This document shows, piece after piece, positions 19,877 to 29,795 of a stretch of 64,000 bases of DNA. The position numbers and the translations under genes were made by a program. The notes under the pieces were generated by a model. It saw only the letters and a program-made list of their open reading frames with translations, ran no database searches and had not been told where the DNA came from. Origin of the DNA: Lachnospiraceae bacterium (lineage in GTDB: Bacteria; Bacillota; Clostridia; Lachnospirales; Lachnospiraceae); assembly GCA_017470935.1 (NCBI GenBank), contig JAFUXG010000006.1, positions 1 to 64,000 of the forward strand, in the 5' to 3' direction. The number at the start of each line of letters is the position of its first letter. The first letter of the stretch is position 1.

Positions 19877-21439
19877 ATGATTTTGTATGAGATACTTAAA
19901 TATTGGTGGATTATTCTTATTGTAGTGATAGTGCTTGTGGTTCTGTTCACAAGCTATGTTAAGGCACCGCCGGATGTGGCTTATGTTATTTCAGGTATAC
20001 GCAAGGAACCTAAGGTGCTTATAGGCCGGGCGGGAATCAAGCTTCCGTTTTTCGAGAGAAAGGATGAGCTGCTTGTGAAGCAGATATCCATTGACATTAA
20101 GACGGATGACTATGTGCCTACGCTGGATTTTATCGGCGTTAATATTGATGCGGTTGCCAAGGTTCGTGTTATGACGGATCAGGAGGGTATACAGCGTGCC
20201 ATGAAGAACTTCCTTAACATGAAGGAGGAGAGGATCATTCAGGCGCTGGTGGATTCACTGCAGGGTAATATGCGTGAGATCATCGGTACTGTTACCTTGA
20301 AGGATCTGTGTAATGACCGTAAGGTATTCGGTGACCAGGTGCAGGAGAAGGCTCAGAAGGATATGAACAGTCTGGGTATCGAGATCATTTCATGTAATAT
20401 CCAGCATGTTGTTGACCAGAATGATCTTATTCCGGCTTTAGGTCAGGATAACATGGCTGCAATCCAGAAGAATGCTTCCATCGCCAAGGCTAATGCTGAC
20501 AGGGATGTGGCTATTGCACAGGCACAGGCTAAGAAGGAATCTAATGATGCGGCTGTCCAGTCAGAGACAGAGATCGCCATTAAGCAGAACGAGCTTGCCA
20601 TCAAGAAGGCAGAACTCAAGACCATAGAGGATACCAAGCGTGCTCAGGCGGATGCGGCATATAAGATTCAGGAGGAGGAACAGAGAAAATCCATCGAGGT
20701 TACTTCTACTAATGCCAATATTGCCAAGCAGGAGCGTGAGGTAGAGCTTAAGATGCGTGAGGCAGAGGTTCAGGAGCAGACCCTTAATGCCAATATCCGC
20801 AAACAGGCTGATGCTGAGAAATACAAGCAGCAGCAGATGGCTGATGTGGAGCTTTATAAGCGTCAGAAGGATGCTGAGGCTAAGAAATATGAGCAGGCAC
20901 AGGAGGCAGAGGCACAGAAGATTCAGGCTGATGCAGTGAAGTATTCTATGGAGCAGGAGGCTGCTGCGATACGTGCGAAAGCGGAAGCAGAGGCTGCCGG
21001 TATCAAGGCAAAGGGTGAAGCGGAGGCTGCTGCAATCCAGGCTAAGGCAGAGGCAGAGGCTGCCGGTATCGACAAGAAAGCGGAAGCTATGCAGAAGTAC
21101 GGCGAGGCTGCTATTATTGAGATGCTCTGTCAGATGTATCCTTTGGTTGCCCAGGCTATTGCCACACCTCTTGCCAATGTTGACAAGATCACCATGTATG
21201 GTTCAGGGAACACTGCCAGGATGACAGAGGATGTGACCACATCACTTAAGCAGGTCATGGATGGAATAGGTGACAGTCTTGGAATCAATCCCAGCGTACT
21301 GCTTTCAAGCTTTGCAGGAACTAAGCTTGCAGGTCTTACCGATGGTGCTAAGGCAGACGGTGAGGCGGCTGCAGGCGTTGAGGAAAAGGAGAAATCGCAG
21401 CAGGCTGCAGCAGGTGATGATAGCGAGGAAGATGAATGA
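19877..21439 (+). CDS. Flotillin-like membrane scaffold protein
   Basis: 520 residues. An N-terminal membrane helix (about 10-28) is followed by an SPFH/PHB domain (about 30-200). A long Ala/Glu/Lys coiled coil (about 200-400) contains the EAEAAGIKAKGEAEAAAI-type repeats of flotillins, and an acidic tail ends the protein. Length and layout match FloT/YuaG. Flotillins organise functional membrane microdomains. AAGGAGGG lies upstream of the ATG, and a terminator follows immediately, so it is probably a single-gene unit. Confidence 0.92.
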   Translation: MILYEILKYWWIILIVVIVLVVLFTSYVKAPPDVAYVISGIRKEPKVLIGRAGIKLPFFERKDELLVKQISIDIKTDDYVPTLDFIGVNIDAVAKVRVMTDQEGIQRAMKNFLNMKEERIIQALVDSLQGNMREIIGTVTLKDLCNDRKVFGDQVQEKAQKDMNSLGIEIISCNIQHVVDQNDLIPALGQDNMAAIQKNASIAKANADRDVAIAQAQAKKESNDAAVQSETEIAIKQNELAIKKAELKTIEDTKRAQADAAYKIQEEEQRKSIEVTSTNANIAKQEREVELKMREAEVQEQTLNANIRKQADAEKYKQQQMADVELYKRQKDAEAKKYEQAQEAEAQKIQADAVKYSMEQEAAAIRAKAEAEAAGIKAKGEAEAAAIQAKAEAEAAGIDKKAEAMQKYGEAAIIEMLCQMYPLVAQAIATPLANVDKITMYGSGNTARMTEDVTTSLKQVMDGIGDSLGINPSVLLSSFAGTKLAGLTDGAKADGEAAAGVEEKEKSQQAAAGDDSEEDE

Positions 21440-21467
21440 TTTTTTAATTTAATACCATAAGTAATCG

Positions 21468-21495
21468 AAAGGCTCACTCTGGTGGGCCTTTTGAT
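21468..21495 (+). terminator. Intrinsic terminator after the flotillin gene
   Basis: 10-bp stem AAAGGCTCAC / GTGGGCCTTT with one G-U pair and a 4-nt loop, ending in a short T-run, 28 bp after the flotillin stop. Confidence 0.8.
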
Positions 21496-21594
21496 AGTAA
21501 GAACACTTGGATTTATGGTAAATAAGTGTAATTTAAGAAATTCAGGGTGACAGGCTGTATTTATACGATTATATACATTAAGAGGAGATAGCAT

Positions 21595-22023
21595 ATGTTA
21601 GATAAAGTGGGAAGAGATGAAATGCACTATAAAATCGCACATATTAATATAAAAGAGATTGAGAATAAAGAAGATGTATTAAAAGCTATGAAGAAAATAA
21701 AAAATCCAAATTTTCAAGATAAGCAAGGAGTTTCATATTTACATATGGCATGTCAGGCACATTCCATTGAGGCTGTGAGTTTGTTGCTGGAATTAGGTGC
21801 TGATCCTAATATTAACGATGATAAAGATTTTTCTCCAATAATGAGTGCAATCGGAAGGATAAATGAAAATAATAGCGCTATATTTGAATTATTGCTGCAA
21901 CATGGATTGGATTTAGATAAAAAAGAAGGGAATATGACATTAAAGGAAATGATAGAATCATTTGACGAAGAAGAACTTAATAATATTATGAGGAAATATG
22001 CAGTAAGTGAAGAATTAAAATAA
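21595..22023 (+). CDS. Ankyrin-repeat protein
   Basis: 142 residues. About three ankyrin units are visible: DKQGVSYLHMACQAHSIEAV followed by LLLELGADPNINDDKDFSPIM and LLLQHGLDLDKKEG. No signal peptide or membrane helix is present, so it is likely cytoplasmic and binds a protein partner. GAGGAG precedes the ATG. No functional partner is obvious. Confidence 0.8.
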   Translation: MLDKVGRDEMHYKIAHINIKEIENKEDVLKAMKKIKNPNFQDKQGVSYLHMACQAHSIEAVSLLLELGADPNINDDKDFSPIMSAIGRINENNSAIFELLLQHGLDLDKKEGNMTLKEMIESFDEEELNNIMRKYAVSEELK

Positions 22024-22120
22024 GGTTGTGAAAATAATGTGTATTTATTGAAAATAATATTTCTATGTGCTAGTATAATTATAATAGAAACGATAGATAT
22101 AAAGAAGGGAGCTGATTATA

Positions 22121-22321
22121 ATGGCAACATCAAGTATTTTGGAAAGTGTAAAACTGTCATCACCGGAAGCAGTTTCTATGTTCATTGATGCATTGGAAGA
22201 ATCTGCAAATATGCCAAGAAAAGCACCGTCTGAATATAAATATCATGTGGAAAAAAATCCTGAAGTGATAAAGAGGATTCTGGATAAGAATTTGGCGAAG
22301 GTGCAAAAAAATGATCAGTAA
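22121..22321 (+). CDS. Small protein coupled to a GNAT acetyltransferase (possible antitoxin)
   Basis: 66 residues, mostly helical by composition, with a basic C-terminus and no recognisable DNA-binding motif. AAGAAGGGAG precedes the ATG. Its stop codon lies inside the start of the next gene (11-bp overlap), so the two are translated as a pair. Short partners in front of GNAT toxins act as antitoxins in known systems, but this one does not look like DUF1778. Function is inferred from context only. Confidence 0.7.
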   Translation: MATSSILESVKLSSPEAVSMFIDALEESANMPRKAPSEYKYHVEKNPEVIKRILDKNLAKVQKNDQ

Positions 22322-22904
22322 TGTATTAAGTATACCGGAAAGTGTTAATATGATTGGTGAAGATAACACAAAGAAAGTGTTATCGACATATTCCTGTGTA
22401 TTAAATGGTATTCAATTAAACGAAGAAGTAGAGCAATTTGTAAGAAATAATGCAGTAGATTTTTACAAAAGAAAAATGTCGGTTACATATCTTGCATTTA
22501 ATGAAGAAGATGAGCTTTCCGGTATATTCACTTTGACACACAAGGCAATAGATATCCCGGCTGCGGATATGAGTAATTCACAAAAAAGAAAGATTAATAG
22601 ATTTGCTCTTTTAGACCAAGATTCTAATTTGTTTCGGGCATCTGCATTTCTGATAGCTCAATTTGGGAAAAATTATGCAGTAAATGATGGATTGAATATT
22701 AGGGGAACTGAGCTTATGGAAAGTGCAATGAGTGTACTTCATGATGCACAGGAAATGGTTGGCGGTGGTCTTGTATATTTGGAGTGTGAAGAGGATAATA
22801 GCAAAGCATATGATTTTTATATTAAGTGCGGATTTAAGGAGTTTGATAAAAGATATTCGGAGTCAGATGAAAGATATTATATATTGATGATGAAGGTATT
22901 TTAA
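22311..22904 (+). CDS. GNAT-family N-acetyltransferase
   Basis: 197 residues. The C-terminal half has the toxin-like GNAT signature, with GGLVYLECEEDNSKAYDFYIKCGF-type layout (acetyl-CoA-binding strand, then F/Y-x-x-x-GF), ending in RYYILMMKVF. The N-terminal half is less typical, and the Q/R-x-x-G-x-G/A loop is weak. It overlaps the upstream 66-residue gene by 11 bp. A terminator follows at 22948. The substrate could be an aminoacyl-tRNA or a protein; the sequence does not decide. Confidence 0.75.
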   Translation: MISNVLSIPESVNMIGEDNTKKVLSTYSCVLNGIQLNEEVEQFVRNNAVDFYKRKMSVTYLAFNEEDELSGIFTLTHKAIDIPAADMSNSQKRKINRFALLDQDSNLFRASAFLIAQFGKNYAVNDGLNIRGTELMESAMSVLHDAQEMVGGGLVYLECEEDNSKAYDFYIKCGFKEFDKRYSESDERYYILMMKVF

Positions 22905-22947
22905 TTTTTTAAAGGTAATATTAACTACAATTCAATTGTTTTAACCG

Positions 22948-23002
22948 GTCTTCTTTGATATTCTATATATGTAGGAATATTGAATATCAAAGGGGACTTT
23001 TT
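22948..23002 (+). terminator. Terminator after the GNAT pair
   Basis: A 16-bp stem (22948-22963 with 22982-22997, two G-U pairs) with an 18-nt loop is followed by TTTTT. It closes the 22121-22904 transcription unit. Confidence 0.75.
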
Positions 23003-23074
23003 ATATATTAATAAACTTTATGGAGATTCTATATTTTTTGAAACGGTTCTATTGTATTAGATTGGAGAAAGATC

Positions 23075-23488
23075 ATGTTAGGTGAAATAATAAGGCAAAA
23101 CAGAAAGAAAATGGGATTGACCCAGGAGGAGATGGCAAACCGCCTTGGAGTTACGGCACCAGCTGTTAACAAATGGGAAAATAATAATTCGACACCGGAT
23201 ATACATTTGCTTGCACCCATAGCCAGACTTCTTAATATTACGCTGGATCATTTATTGTCCTTTCAAGAGGAGCTTGATGTGGTTAAGCAGATGCTTGATA
23301 ATGTGGACACAGTGCTGGACTTTAAAAAGTCATGGATGTATCGCCATATGCAGTTTTCAGATGTAGAGCCGGCATTTTGTAAAGGACTTGAAAGTAAGCT
23401 TCTGGAGCTGTTTCGGGATGAGGAAACATTTGGTTATATGAAGGGAAATGATGAATGGGAGAGGATTATAGGTAACAATAAGGGATAA
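23075..23488 (+). CDS. XRE-family helix-turn-helix transcriptional regulator
   Basis: 137 residues with an N-terminal Cro/C1-type HTH (about 5-60: NRKKMGLTQEEMANRLGVTA, then AVNKWENNNSTPDIHLL). A C-terminal region of about 70 residues is of unknown fold and is probably for oligomerisation or ligand sensing. GGAGAAAG precedes the ATG. Targets are unknown; it stands alone between two terminator-like hairpins. Confidence 0.9.
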   Translation: MLGEIIRQNRKKMGLTQEEMANRLGVTAPAVNKWENNNSTPDIHLLAPIARLLNITLDHLLSFQEELDVVKQMLDNVDTVLDFKKSWMYRHMQFSDVEPAFCKGLESKLLELFRDEETFGYMKGNDEWERIIGNNKG

Positions 23489-23619
23489 TTATCAGTACAG
23501 ATGATCAGAAAAATAATCTAAAATGAGGAAATATATCAAAAAATAAAAAAACCACTTGATTTTTTCTTTAGTATGGTTTATATTAACAACTGTTAAAAGA
23601 AATATTGCTTTTTAAGAAC

Positions 23620-23652
23620 AAGGGTGTTCTCGTCGGGAGAATACCCTTTCTT
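23620..23652 (+). terminator. Terminator-like hairpin ahead of glnN
   Basis: A 12-bp stem (23620-23631 with 23637-23648, one G-U pair) with loop GTCGG, followed by TTTCTT. It lies 132 bp after the XRE gene and 155 bp before glnN. It may end the XRE transcript or act as an attenuator in a glnN leader. The remaining 23489-23803 stretch shows no gene. Confidence 0.6.
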
Positions 23653-23803
23653 CGTATAAGAGGTATAAAACAGATTCTTCTGGCAGGAATCCTTGGAAGT
23701 CATGAGCAATTTGCATTGTGAACTAACTCGAAGAAAAGCTTAAGGGTATTAGTTTGCACTATGTGATGCTTGTGAAAATATGTCGGGAAAGGAAGTATGA
23801 GGT

Positions 23804-25918
23804 ATGAGTGAGAAAGTTAATGTAGCAGAAATTTTTGGATCCAACGTGTTTAATGATGCAGCAATGAGACAGCGTCTTCCCAAGGCTGTGTATAAGGAGC
23901 TTAAGAAGACCATCGAGCTTGGCAAGGAACTTAATCCTGCCATTGCAGACACCGTTGCCAATGCCATGAAGGACTGGGCGATTGAGAAGGGTGCAACACA
24001 CTATACCCACTGGTTCCAGCCTATGACAGGTATTACAGCGGAGAAGCATGATTCATTTATCAATCCTACAGATGACGGTAAGGTAATGCTTGAGTTCTCA
24101 GGTAAGGAGCTTATCAAGGGTGAGCCGGATGCGTCTTCATTCCCGTCAGGAGGTCTTCGTGCTACCAATGAGGCAAGAGGATATACGGCATGGGATTGTA
24201 CATCACCTGCATTTATTAAGGAATCACCGGATGGAAGCTCAGTGCTCTGTATACCTACAGCATTTTCTTCATATACGGGTGAGGCACTTGATAAGAAGAT
24301 ACCCCTTCTTCGTTCAATGGAGGCGGTCAATGTTCAGGCACTTAGGATTTTGAAATTATTTGGTAATACAACATCCACTAAGGTCACAACATCAGTTGGA
24401 CCTGAGCAGGAGTATTTCTTGGTTGACAAGAAGGATTATGCAAAGAGAAAGGATCTTATCTTTACAGGCCGTACTCTTTTCGGTGCAATGCCTCCTAAGG
24501 GACAGGAGCTGGATGACCACTATTTTGGAACAGTAAGAGAGAGAGTTCTTTCATACATGAACGATCTTAACATAGAGCTTTGGAAGCTGGGAATCACAGC
24601 AAAGACACAGCACAATGAGGTGGCACCGTGCCAGCATGAGCTTGCACCGATATACGGAACAACCAATGTGGGTACAGATCACAACCAGCTTGTTATGGAG
24701 ACCATGAGACGTGTGGCTGAGCGTCATGACCTTGCATGTCTTCTTCATGAGAAGCCCTTTGCAGGTGTAAATGGTTCTGGTAAGCACAACAACTGGTCTA
24801 TGGGAACCGATGACGGAATCAATCTGTTAGAGCCTGGCAAGACACCTCATGAGAATGTACAGTTCTTATTAATACTTACTGCAATACTTAAGGCGGTGGA
24901 TGAGCATGCAGATCTTTTAAGACTTTCAGCTTCATCAGCAGGTAATGACCACAGACTTGGTGCAAATGAGGCACCTCCGGCTATCATTTCCGTATTCCTT
25001 GGCGAGCAGTTAGATGATGTGTTAAAGCAGCTTGATACAACAGGAGAAGCAACCAGCTCTATCCAGGGCAAGACCTATGAGTCAGGTGTTTCCACCCTTC
25101 CTTCATTTATGCAGGATGCCACAGACAGAAACCGTACATCACCATTTGCATTTACAGGTAACAAGTTCGAGTTCCGTATGGTTGGTTCAACCCAGTCTAT
25201 CGCAACTCCGAATATTATACTTAATACAATCGTTGCAGATTCGCTCTGCCAGATAGCAGATGAGCTTGAAAAGGCTGACAACTTCGAGATGGCTGTTCAT
25301 GACAAGATCAAGGAGCTTATTGCAAAGCATAAGAGGATCATCTTCAACGGTGACGGATACTCTGATGAATGGGTAGCTGAGGCAGAGCGCCGGGGACTTC
25401 CGAATATCAAGTGTCTTGTGGATGCGGTTGCAGCATATAAGGACGAGGATAACATTGCAATGTTTGAGAAGTTTGGTGTTCTTAGTAAGGCAGAGCTTGA
25501 GTCCCGTGCAGAGATATATTATGAGAACTATGCAAAGCAGATCAATATCGAAGCAAAGACAATGCTTGATATGGCTAAGAAGCAGATCATACCTGCAGTT
25601 ATGAAGTATTCTGCTGATACTGCCAAGGGAGTAAATGATCTTAAGGCGGTGGGAGTTGATACATCCGTACAGGAAGAAATTCTTTCAGATATAGCTAAGG
25701 AGCTCAAAGAGCTTACAGCAGCCTGTGAGAAGCTGGCAGAGCTTGATGAAAAGGCTATCGCTTTGGAGGATGATATGGAAAAGGCAGCCCACTGTTTCCA
25801 TGACGAGGTGTTTGCAGCAATGACAGATGTAAGAACTCCTGCTGATAAGCTTGAAGGTCTTGTAGGCAAGGAATACTGGCCATTCCCACAGTATGAGGAT
25901 ATTCTGTTCTATGTGTAA
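23804..25918 (+). CDS. glnN: Glutamine synthetase type III
   Basis: 704 residues, the length of GSIII and far longer than GSI/GSII. It condenses ammonia with glutamate using ATP. Family segments are visible: [19 protein letters not shown] near residue 110, [11 protein letters not shown] near 199, [14 protein letters not shown] near 270, [13 protein letters not shown] near 324, and [16 protein letters not shown] near 383. The C-terminal helical extension is also typical. Start ATG follows GTATGAGGT. In related bacteria expression follows nitrogen status; here the only visible regulatory candidate is the upstream hairpin. Confidence 0.96.
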   Translation: MSEKVNVAEIFGSNVFNDAAMRQRLPKAVYKELKKTIELGKELNPAIADTVANAMKDWAIEKGATHYTHWFQPMTGITAEKHDSFINPTDDGKVMLEFSGKELIKGEPDASSFPSGGLRATNEARGYTAWDCTSPAFIKESPDGSSVLCIPTAFSSYTGEALDKKIPLLRSMEAVNVQALRILKLFGNTTSTKVTTSVGPEQEYFLVDKKDYAKRKDLIFTGRTLFGAMPPKGQELDDHYFGTVRERVLSYMNDLNIELWKLGITAKTQHNEVAPCQHELAPIYGTTNVGTDHNQLVMETMRRVAERHDLACLLHEKPFAGVNGSGKHNNWSMGTDDGINLLEPGKTPHENVQFLLILTAILKAVDEHADLLRLSASSAGNDHRLGANEAPPAIISVFLGEQLDDVLKQLDTTGEATSSIQGKTYESGVSTLPSFMQDATDRNRTSPFAFTGNKFEFRMVGSTQSIATPNIILNTIVADSLCQIADELEKADNFEMAVHDKIKELIAKHKRIIFNGDGYSDEWVAEAERRGLPNIKCLVDAVAAYKDEDNIAMFEKFGVLSKAELESRAEIYYENYAKQINIEAKTMLDMAKKQIIPAVMKYSADTAKGVNDLKAVGVDTSVQEEILSDIAKELKELTAACEKLAELDEKAIALEDDMEKAAHCFHDEVFAAMTDVRTPADKLEGLVGKEYWPFPQYEDILFYV

Positions 25919-26017
25919 GGCAGACCATAGATTTTGCAGTTATGTGTAATTAATTAAAAAGGCTATGTTACAGCTTATGACTGATATGCATGTTGTGACA
26001 AAGCCCCAATAATTAGA

Positions 26018-26058
26018 AATAAGACCGGTTATGAATATATTTCGTGGCCGGTCTTATT
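26018..26058 (+). terminator. Terminator after glnN
   Basis: An 11-bp perfect inverted repeat (26018-26028 with 26048-26058) with a 19-nt loop and a T-containing 3' flank, about 100 bp after the glnN stop. Confidence 0.75.
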
Positions 26059-26070
26059 ATGTCAGATGTT

Positions 26071-26150
26071 ATATGTTTAATATATATGTTGAATCGTTTG
26101 ATCTATATATTCAACCGTTCAATCTATATGCATAATCGTTTAATCTATAT
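26071..26150. repeat. Four phased 21-bp repeats upstream of the GGDEF pair
   Basis: Three near-identical 17-bp units with consensus AATCGTTTAATCTATAT start at 26092, 26113 and 26134, exactly 21 bp apart. A degenerate fourth unit (13 of 17 matches) sits in phase at 26071. A 21-bp period is two helical turns, so all sites face the same side of DNA. They end just upstream of a TATAAT at 26173-26178 that lacks a good -35 box, consistent with a regulator-dependent promoter. Confidence 0.75.
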
Positions 26151-26215
26151 GGTTATTTTAACAGAAATATGTTATAATATGATACATTGGGGATTGAATT
26201 GGGGAGAATGAGCTT

Positions 26216-27955
26216 ATGTTAAAGAATATTAAGAATGAACATGACACTTCGGAAGGAAAGAAGTCTTCAAAGCAGAATAGAAGGAAAATGAGGCTGCCTA
26301 ATACTATAGGAATGGCTGTCTCATTATGGCTGATATTCATGATCTTAGTGTTTAGTATGAACGATATCAGCTCCACCGGCTTTTATGCGCTGCAGGATTC
26401 CATGTCTGTAAAGGTGTATTATAGGGATGGAAGCTCCAAGCTTTTTCCTGAGGGAGATTTTGGCTCAATTAATAAGGGGGATCGTATAGAGGTTAATATA
26501 AGACTTCCTGAGAAGCATATTGATAATGCAGAGCTGTATATTCCACTGTATAATGCCATAGTCAACGTATATCTGGATGGTGAAAGTATATACATGGATC
26601 AATATGATCCTTCGAATATTTCAGGACATTATGGAAATCGCATATATGAGGTTGATATTCCGGATGATTATAGTAATAAGGAGCTTATGCTGGATATTAC
26701 ATCTGTTGCCAGTATGCCTTTTTCAGATCTTCAGGGAATAGGAATTGTACCTGCCAATGAGAGCTGGAAAAGAATTTTACAGGGAGAAAGCCTTATATTT
26801 TCCACATCATTGGCTTTGATGATCCTTGCACTGATTAGTGTGTTCTACTTTGTAGTAAGGAGCATTAGTCTTAAGAGGGTACAGCTTGGTCTCCCGATTG
26901 CTTTGTTTGAGCTTTTGATAAATGCATGGTTCTTTGGAAGTCTTAGGATGTTCTATCTGATATTCGGAAACACAGAGATATGTGCCAAGGCTGAGTATTA
27001 TGCACTTTATCTGGCACCTGTTCCGCTGGCTGTTTTCATCTATGCAGTACTTGATGTTCCGTTTGTTAAGCGTGCTGTCATTGGGGTTTCCGGAATGTAT
27101 GTGCTATATTATGTGGTGGCAACAATAATAGAGATATCCCCAATACATAGAAATTATTCTGAAATGCTTTCAAGTATGCATCTGCTGTCGGGAGCTACGA
27201 TACTGATTTTGGTAATTGCTTTGTTCACCGGAGCTAAGGATAAAAGTAACAGATATATTTTCATACTGCGGTATGGGGTTTTCATATCTATGCTATGCGG
27301 AATTCTCGAACTGTTAAGATTCAACATTACAAAATATGTTCTCAACAAGTCGTGGGTCAGCACTCATGGTGTCAGTGCCGTGGCTATTCTTGTGATTGCT
27401 GTGTCACTGGTGATATACCTCATATCTGTATCCGCAGATGAATATACTGCTAAGGTTGAGAGAAAACAGCTTATGGCACTTGCTTATAGAGATGCCCTGA
27501 CTGATATGCCCAACCGGGCAGCATGTTACAAGAGTATAGAAGAAATGGAGGCTGATGATGTCAAGGTTTATACAATGGTCTTCATTGATGTTAATAATCT
27601 GAAGACTGCCAATGATGTATATGGACATGAGATGGGAGATAAGCTTCTTAAGACTACAGCAGGATTTATTAAAGATATATTTACGGAGAACGGGTTCTGT
27701 GCAAGGTGGGGCGGAGATGAGTTTGTGGCCTGCGTATTCGGGGAAGAAGGTCTTGCTCTTAAGCATATCGAAGAATTTAAGCTTAAGATGGCTGAGGAGG
27801 ACGCAAGCGGGACATTTCCATTCAAAGTTTCTGCGGCATGCGGATGCAGATATATTGATGAGGAGACTTATATCGCACCATTAGAAGCTATACGTGAGGC
27901 TGATGCCATCATGTATGAAAACAAGAAGCTTATGAAGGCAGGACGAGAGATGTGA
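26216..27955 (+). CDS. 7TM-type membrane receptor with GGDEF diguanylate cyclase domain
   Basis: 579 residues. One N-terminal helix (about 32-48) is followed by an extracytoplasmic beta-rich domain (about 50-190) and about seven membrane helices (about 195-410), as in 7TMR-DISM receptors. A cytoplasmic GGDEF domain ends the protein, with intact signature ARWGGDEF near residue 497. It should make c-di-GMP in response to an external signal. The RxxD inhibitory site expected just before the signature is absent, suggesting no product feedback. It is the first of two adjacent paralogues. Confidence 0.9.
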   Translation: MLKNIKNEHDTSEGKKSSKQNRRKMRLPNTIGMAVSLWLIFMILVFSMNDISSTGFYALQDSMSVKVYYRDGSSKLFPEGDFGSINKGDRIEVNIRLPEKHIDNAELYIPLYNAIVNVYLDGESIYMDQYDPSNISGHYGNRIYEVDIPDDYSNKELMLDITSVASMPFSDLQGIGIVPANESWKRILQGESLIFSTSLALMILALISVFYFVVRSISLKRVQLGLPIALFELLINAWFFGSLRMFYLIFGNTEICAKAEYYALYLAPVPLAVFIYAVLDVPFVKRAVIGVSGMYVLYYVVATIIEISPIHRNYSEMLSSMHLLSGATILILVIALFTGAKDKSNRYIFILRYGVFISMLCGILELLRFNITKYVLNKSWVSTHGVSAVAILVIAVSLVIYLISVSADEYTAKVERKQLMALAYRDALTDMPNRAACYKSIEEMEADDVKVYTMVFIDVNNLKTANDVYGHEMGDKLLKTTAGFIKDIFTENGFCARWGGDEFVACVFGEEGLALKHIEEFKLKMAEEDASGTFPFKVSAACGCRYIDEETYIAPLEAIREADAIMYENKKLMKAGREM

Positions 27956-27994
27956 ATAACTGATGGAAATTGATTTTAATAAGGGTGGAGAATA

Positions 27995-29746
27995 ATGGAG
28001 AACAAAGAGATTATGTCTAAGAAATCAGGCAACAGGTTTAATAGAAAGAAGATGGAGCTGCCACTGACTATAGCGGCGGCAGCTTTGTTGTGGTTTATAG
28101 TTATGGTATCATTTTTTGCAAAGAATGATATTAAGCCCACTGCTTTCTATCCTGTAAGCGGCTATATGAGTACATATGTATATTTGACAGATAGTGGTGA
28201 AGAGTATTATCCGGATGGTGATTTCGGATGGCTTCTTAGAGGTGAGGAAGCGTGGATTGAAATTGATGTTCCTGATACGGTTGACCTTAATGATGCGGAG
28301 CTTTATGTACCTCTCTATAATGCGGTGGTCAATGTATATTATGATGCCAGGCCCCATATAGATGATGGTCATAAACCTGATGTGCTTTATGAGGACGAGT
28401 ATGATGAGAACAATCCGGCATCCCATTACGGAGGAAGGATTTACTGGGCTGAGCTGCCTTCTGATTACAGGGAAGGAAAGGTTATATTAGATATTACAGC
28501 TATTGAGAATATTCCATTTTCAGATCTTAATAAGGCAGGTATTATACCAACCGGTGAGGGCTGGAAGAAGATTATTGAGGGAAGAAGCGTAATATTTTCC
28601 ACATCACTTGCACTTATGGTGATGGCCCTTATATGTATATTCTATTTTGCCGTCAGAAGTATAGGGCTTAAGAAAATGCAGGTGGGTCTTCCCATAGCTG
28701 TGTTTGAATTTGTAATAAATGCATGGTTTTTTGGAAGTCTGGGTATGTTCTATCTTCTGGTAGGCAATAAGGATTTCTGTGCAAAGGTAGAGTATTATGC
28801 ACTCTATTTTGCAACAATTCCTCTTGCATTTTTCATTTATTCGGTTCTGGATGTTCCGGTTATGAAGAGAATTATATTGGTACTTATGCTTATATATACC
28901 TCATTTTATGTTGTTACTACAATTATCGAGCTGTCACCCCTTCAGATTAATTATTCCACCATGATGTCGGGAATGCATATCCTTGCAGGTATAACTATCA
29001 TTATGCTGGTGGTTGCCATATTTGCGGGAACAAGGCATGAGACCAACAGTTATATATCCATACTTCGATATGGGGTTCTTATTTCAATGCTCTGCGGTGT
29101 GGTGGAGCTGGTGCGGTTTAACCTTACCAAATATCTGCTTAGAAAGACATGGTTTGCAACCCATGGACTAAGTGCTGTGGCAATTCTTATAATAGCAGTA
29201 TCCCTTGTTGTATATCTGATCTCCATATCAGCTGAGGAATACACTAATAAGATCGAGAGAAAACAGCTGATAGAACTGGCATTTAAGGATGCATTAACAG
29301 ATATGCCTAACCGGGCTGAATGTTACCGTCAGATTGAGAAAATGGAGGCAGATAAGATCAGGGAATATAGCATGGTATTCATTGATCTTAATAACTTAAA
29401 GACTGCCAATGATGTGTACGGACATGAGACAGGTGACAGATTATTGAAAATGACGGCAGACCATATCAAAGCAGTTTTTTCTGACAATGGTTTCTGCGCA
29501 AGATGGGGCGGAGATGAGTTTATTGCCTGTGTGGTCGGTGAGGAGAGTCTTGCCCTTAAATGCATTAAGGAATTCCAGCTGCTGATGAATAAGGAGAATG
29601 AGAGTGGAAGCTTTCCCTTTAAGGTGTCAGCGGCCTGTGGATGCAGGCACAGTGATGAAGATAATTACCTTGAGCCCATAGAGGCTATACGTGAAGCTGA
29701 TGCAATCATGTATGAGAACAAGAAGATGATGAAGGCGGGACGTTAG
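27995..29746 (+). CDS. Second 7TM-type GGDEF protein, tandem paralogue
   Basis: 583 residues with the same layout as the preceding gene and high similarity along its whole length, starting 39 bp after it. The signature is ARWGGDEF near residue 503, again without an RxxD site. The main difference is an Asp/His-rich insertion in the extracytoplasmic domain near residues 112-130, which may alter the sensed ligand. Both probably share the promoter with the 21-bp repeats. Confidence 0.9.
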   Translation: MENKEIMSKKSGNRFNRKKMELPLTIAAAALLWFIVMVSFFAKNDIKPTAFYPVSGYMSTYVYLTDSGEEYYPDGDFGWLLRGEEAWIEIDVPDTVDLNDAELYVPLYNAVVNVYYDARPHIDDGHKPDVLYEDEYDENNPASHYGGRIYWAELPSDYREGKVILDITAIENIPFSDLNKAGIIPTGEGWKKIIEGRSVIFSTSLALMVMALICIFYFAVRSIGLKKMQVGLPIAVFEFVINAWFFGSLGMFYLLVGNKDFCAKVEYYALYFATIPLAFFIYSVLDVPVMKRIILVLMLIYTSFYVVTTIIELSPLQINYSTMMSGMHILAGITIIMLVVAIFAGTRHETNSYISILRYGVLISMLCGVVELVRFNLTKYLLRKTWFATHGLSAVAILIIAVSLVVYLISISAEEYTNKIERKQLIELAFKDALTDMPNRAECYRQIEKMEADKIREYSMVFIDLNNLKTANDVYGHETGDRLLKMTADHIKAVFSDNGFCARWGGDEFIACVVGEESLALKCIKEFQLLMNKENESGSFPFKVSAACGCRHSDEDNYLEPIEAIREADAIMYENKKMMKAGR

Positions 29747-29795
29747 AGATGAATTGGGTGGATAATAAGAAGCGTTGAAAAGGAGATATGGTAAT

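Noticed and set aside
25919..26215. c-di-GMP riboswitch ahead of the GGDEF genes
   Set aside because: The region is explained by the glnN terminator, the 21-bp repeats and the promoter; no conserved riboswitch core was seen.
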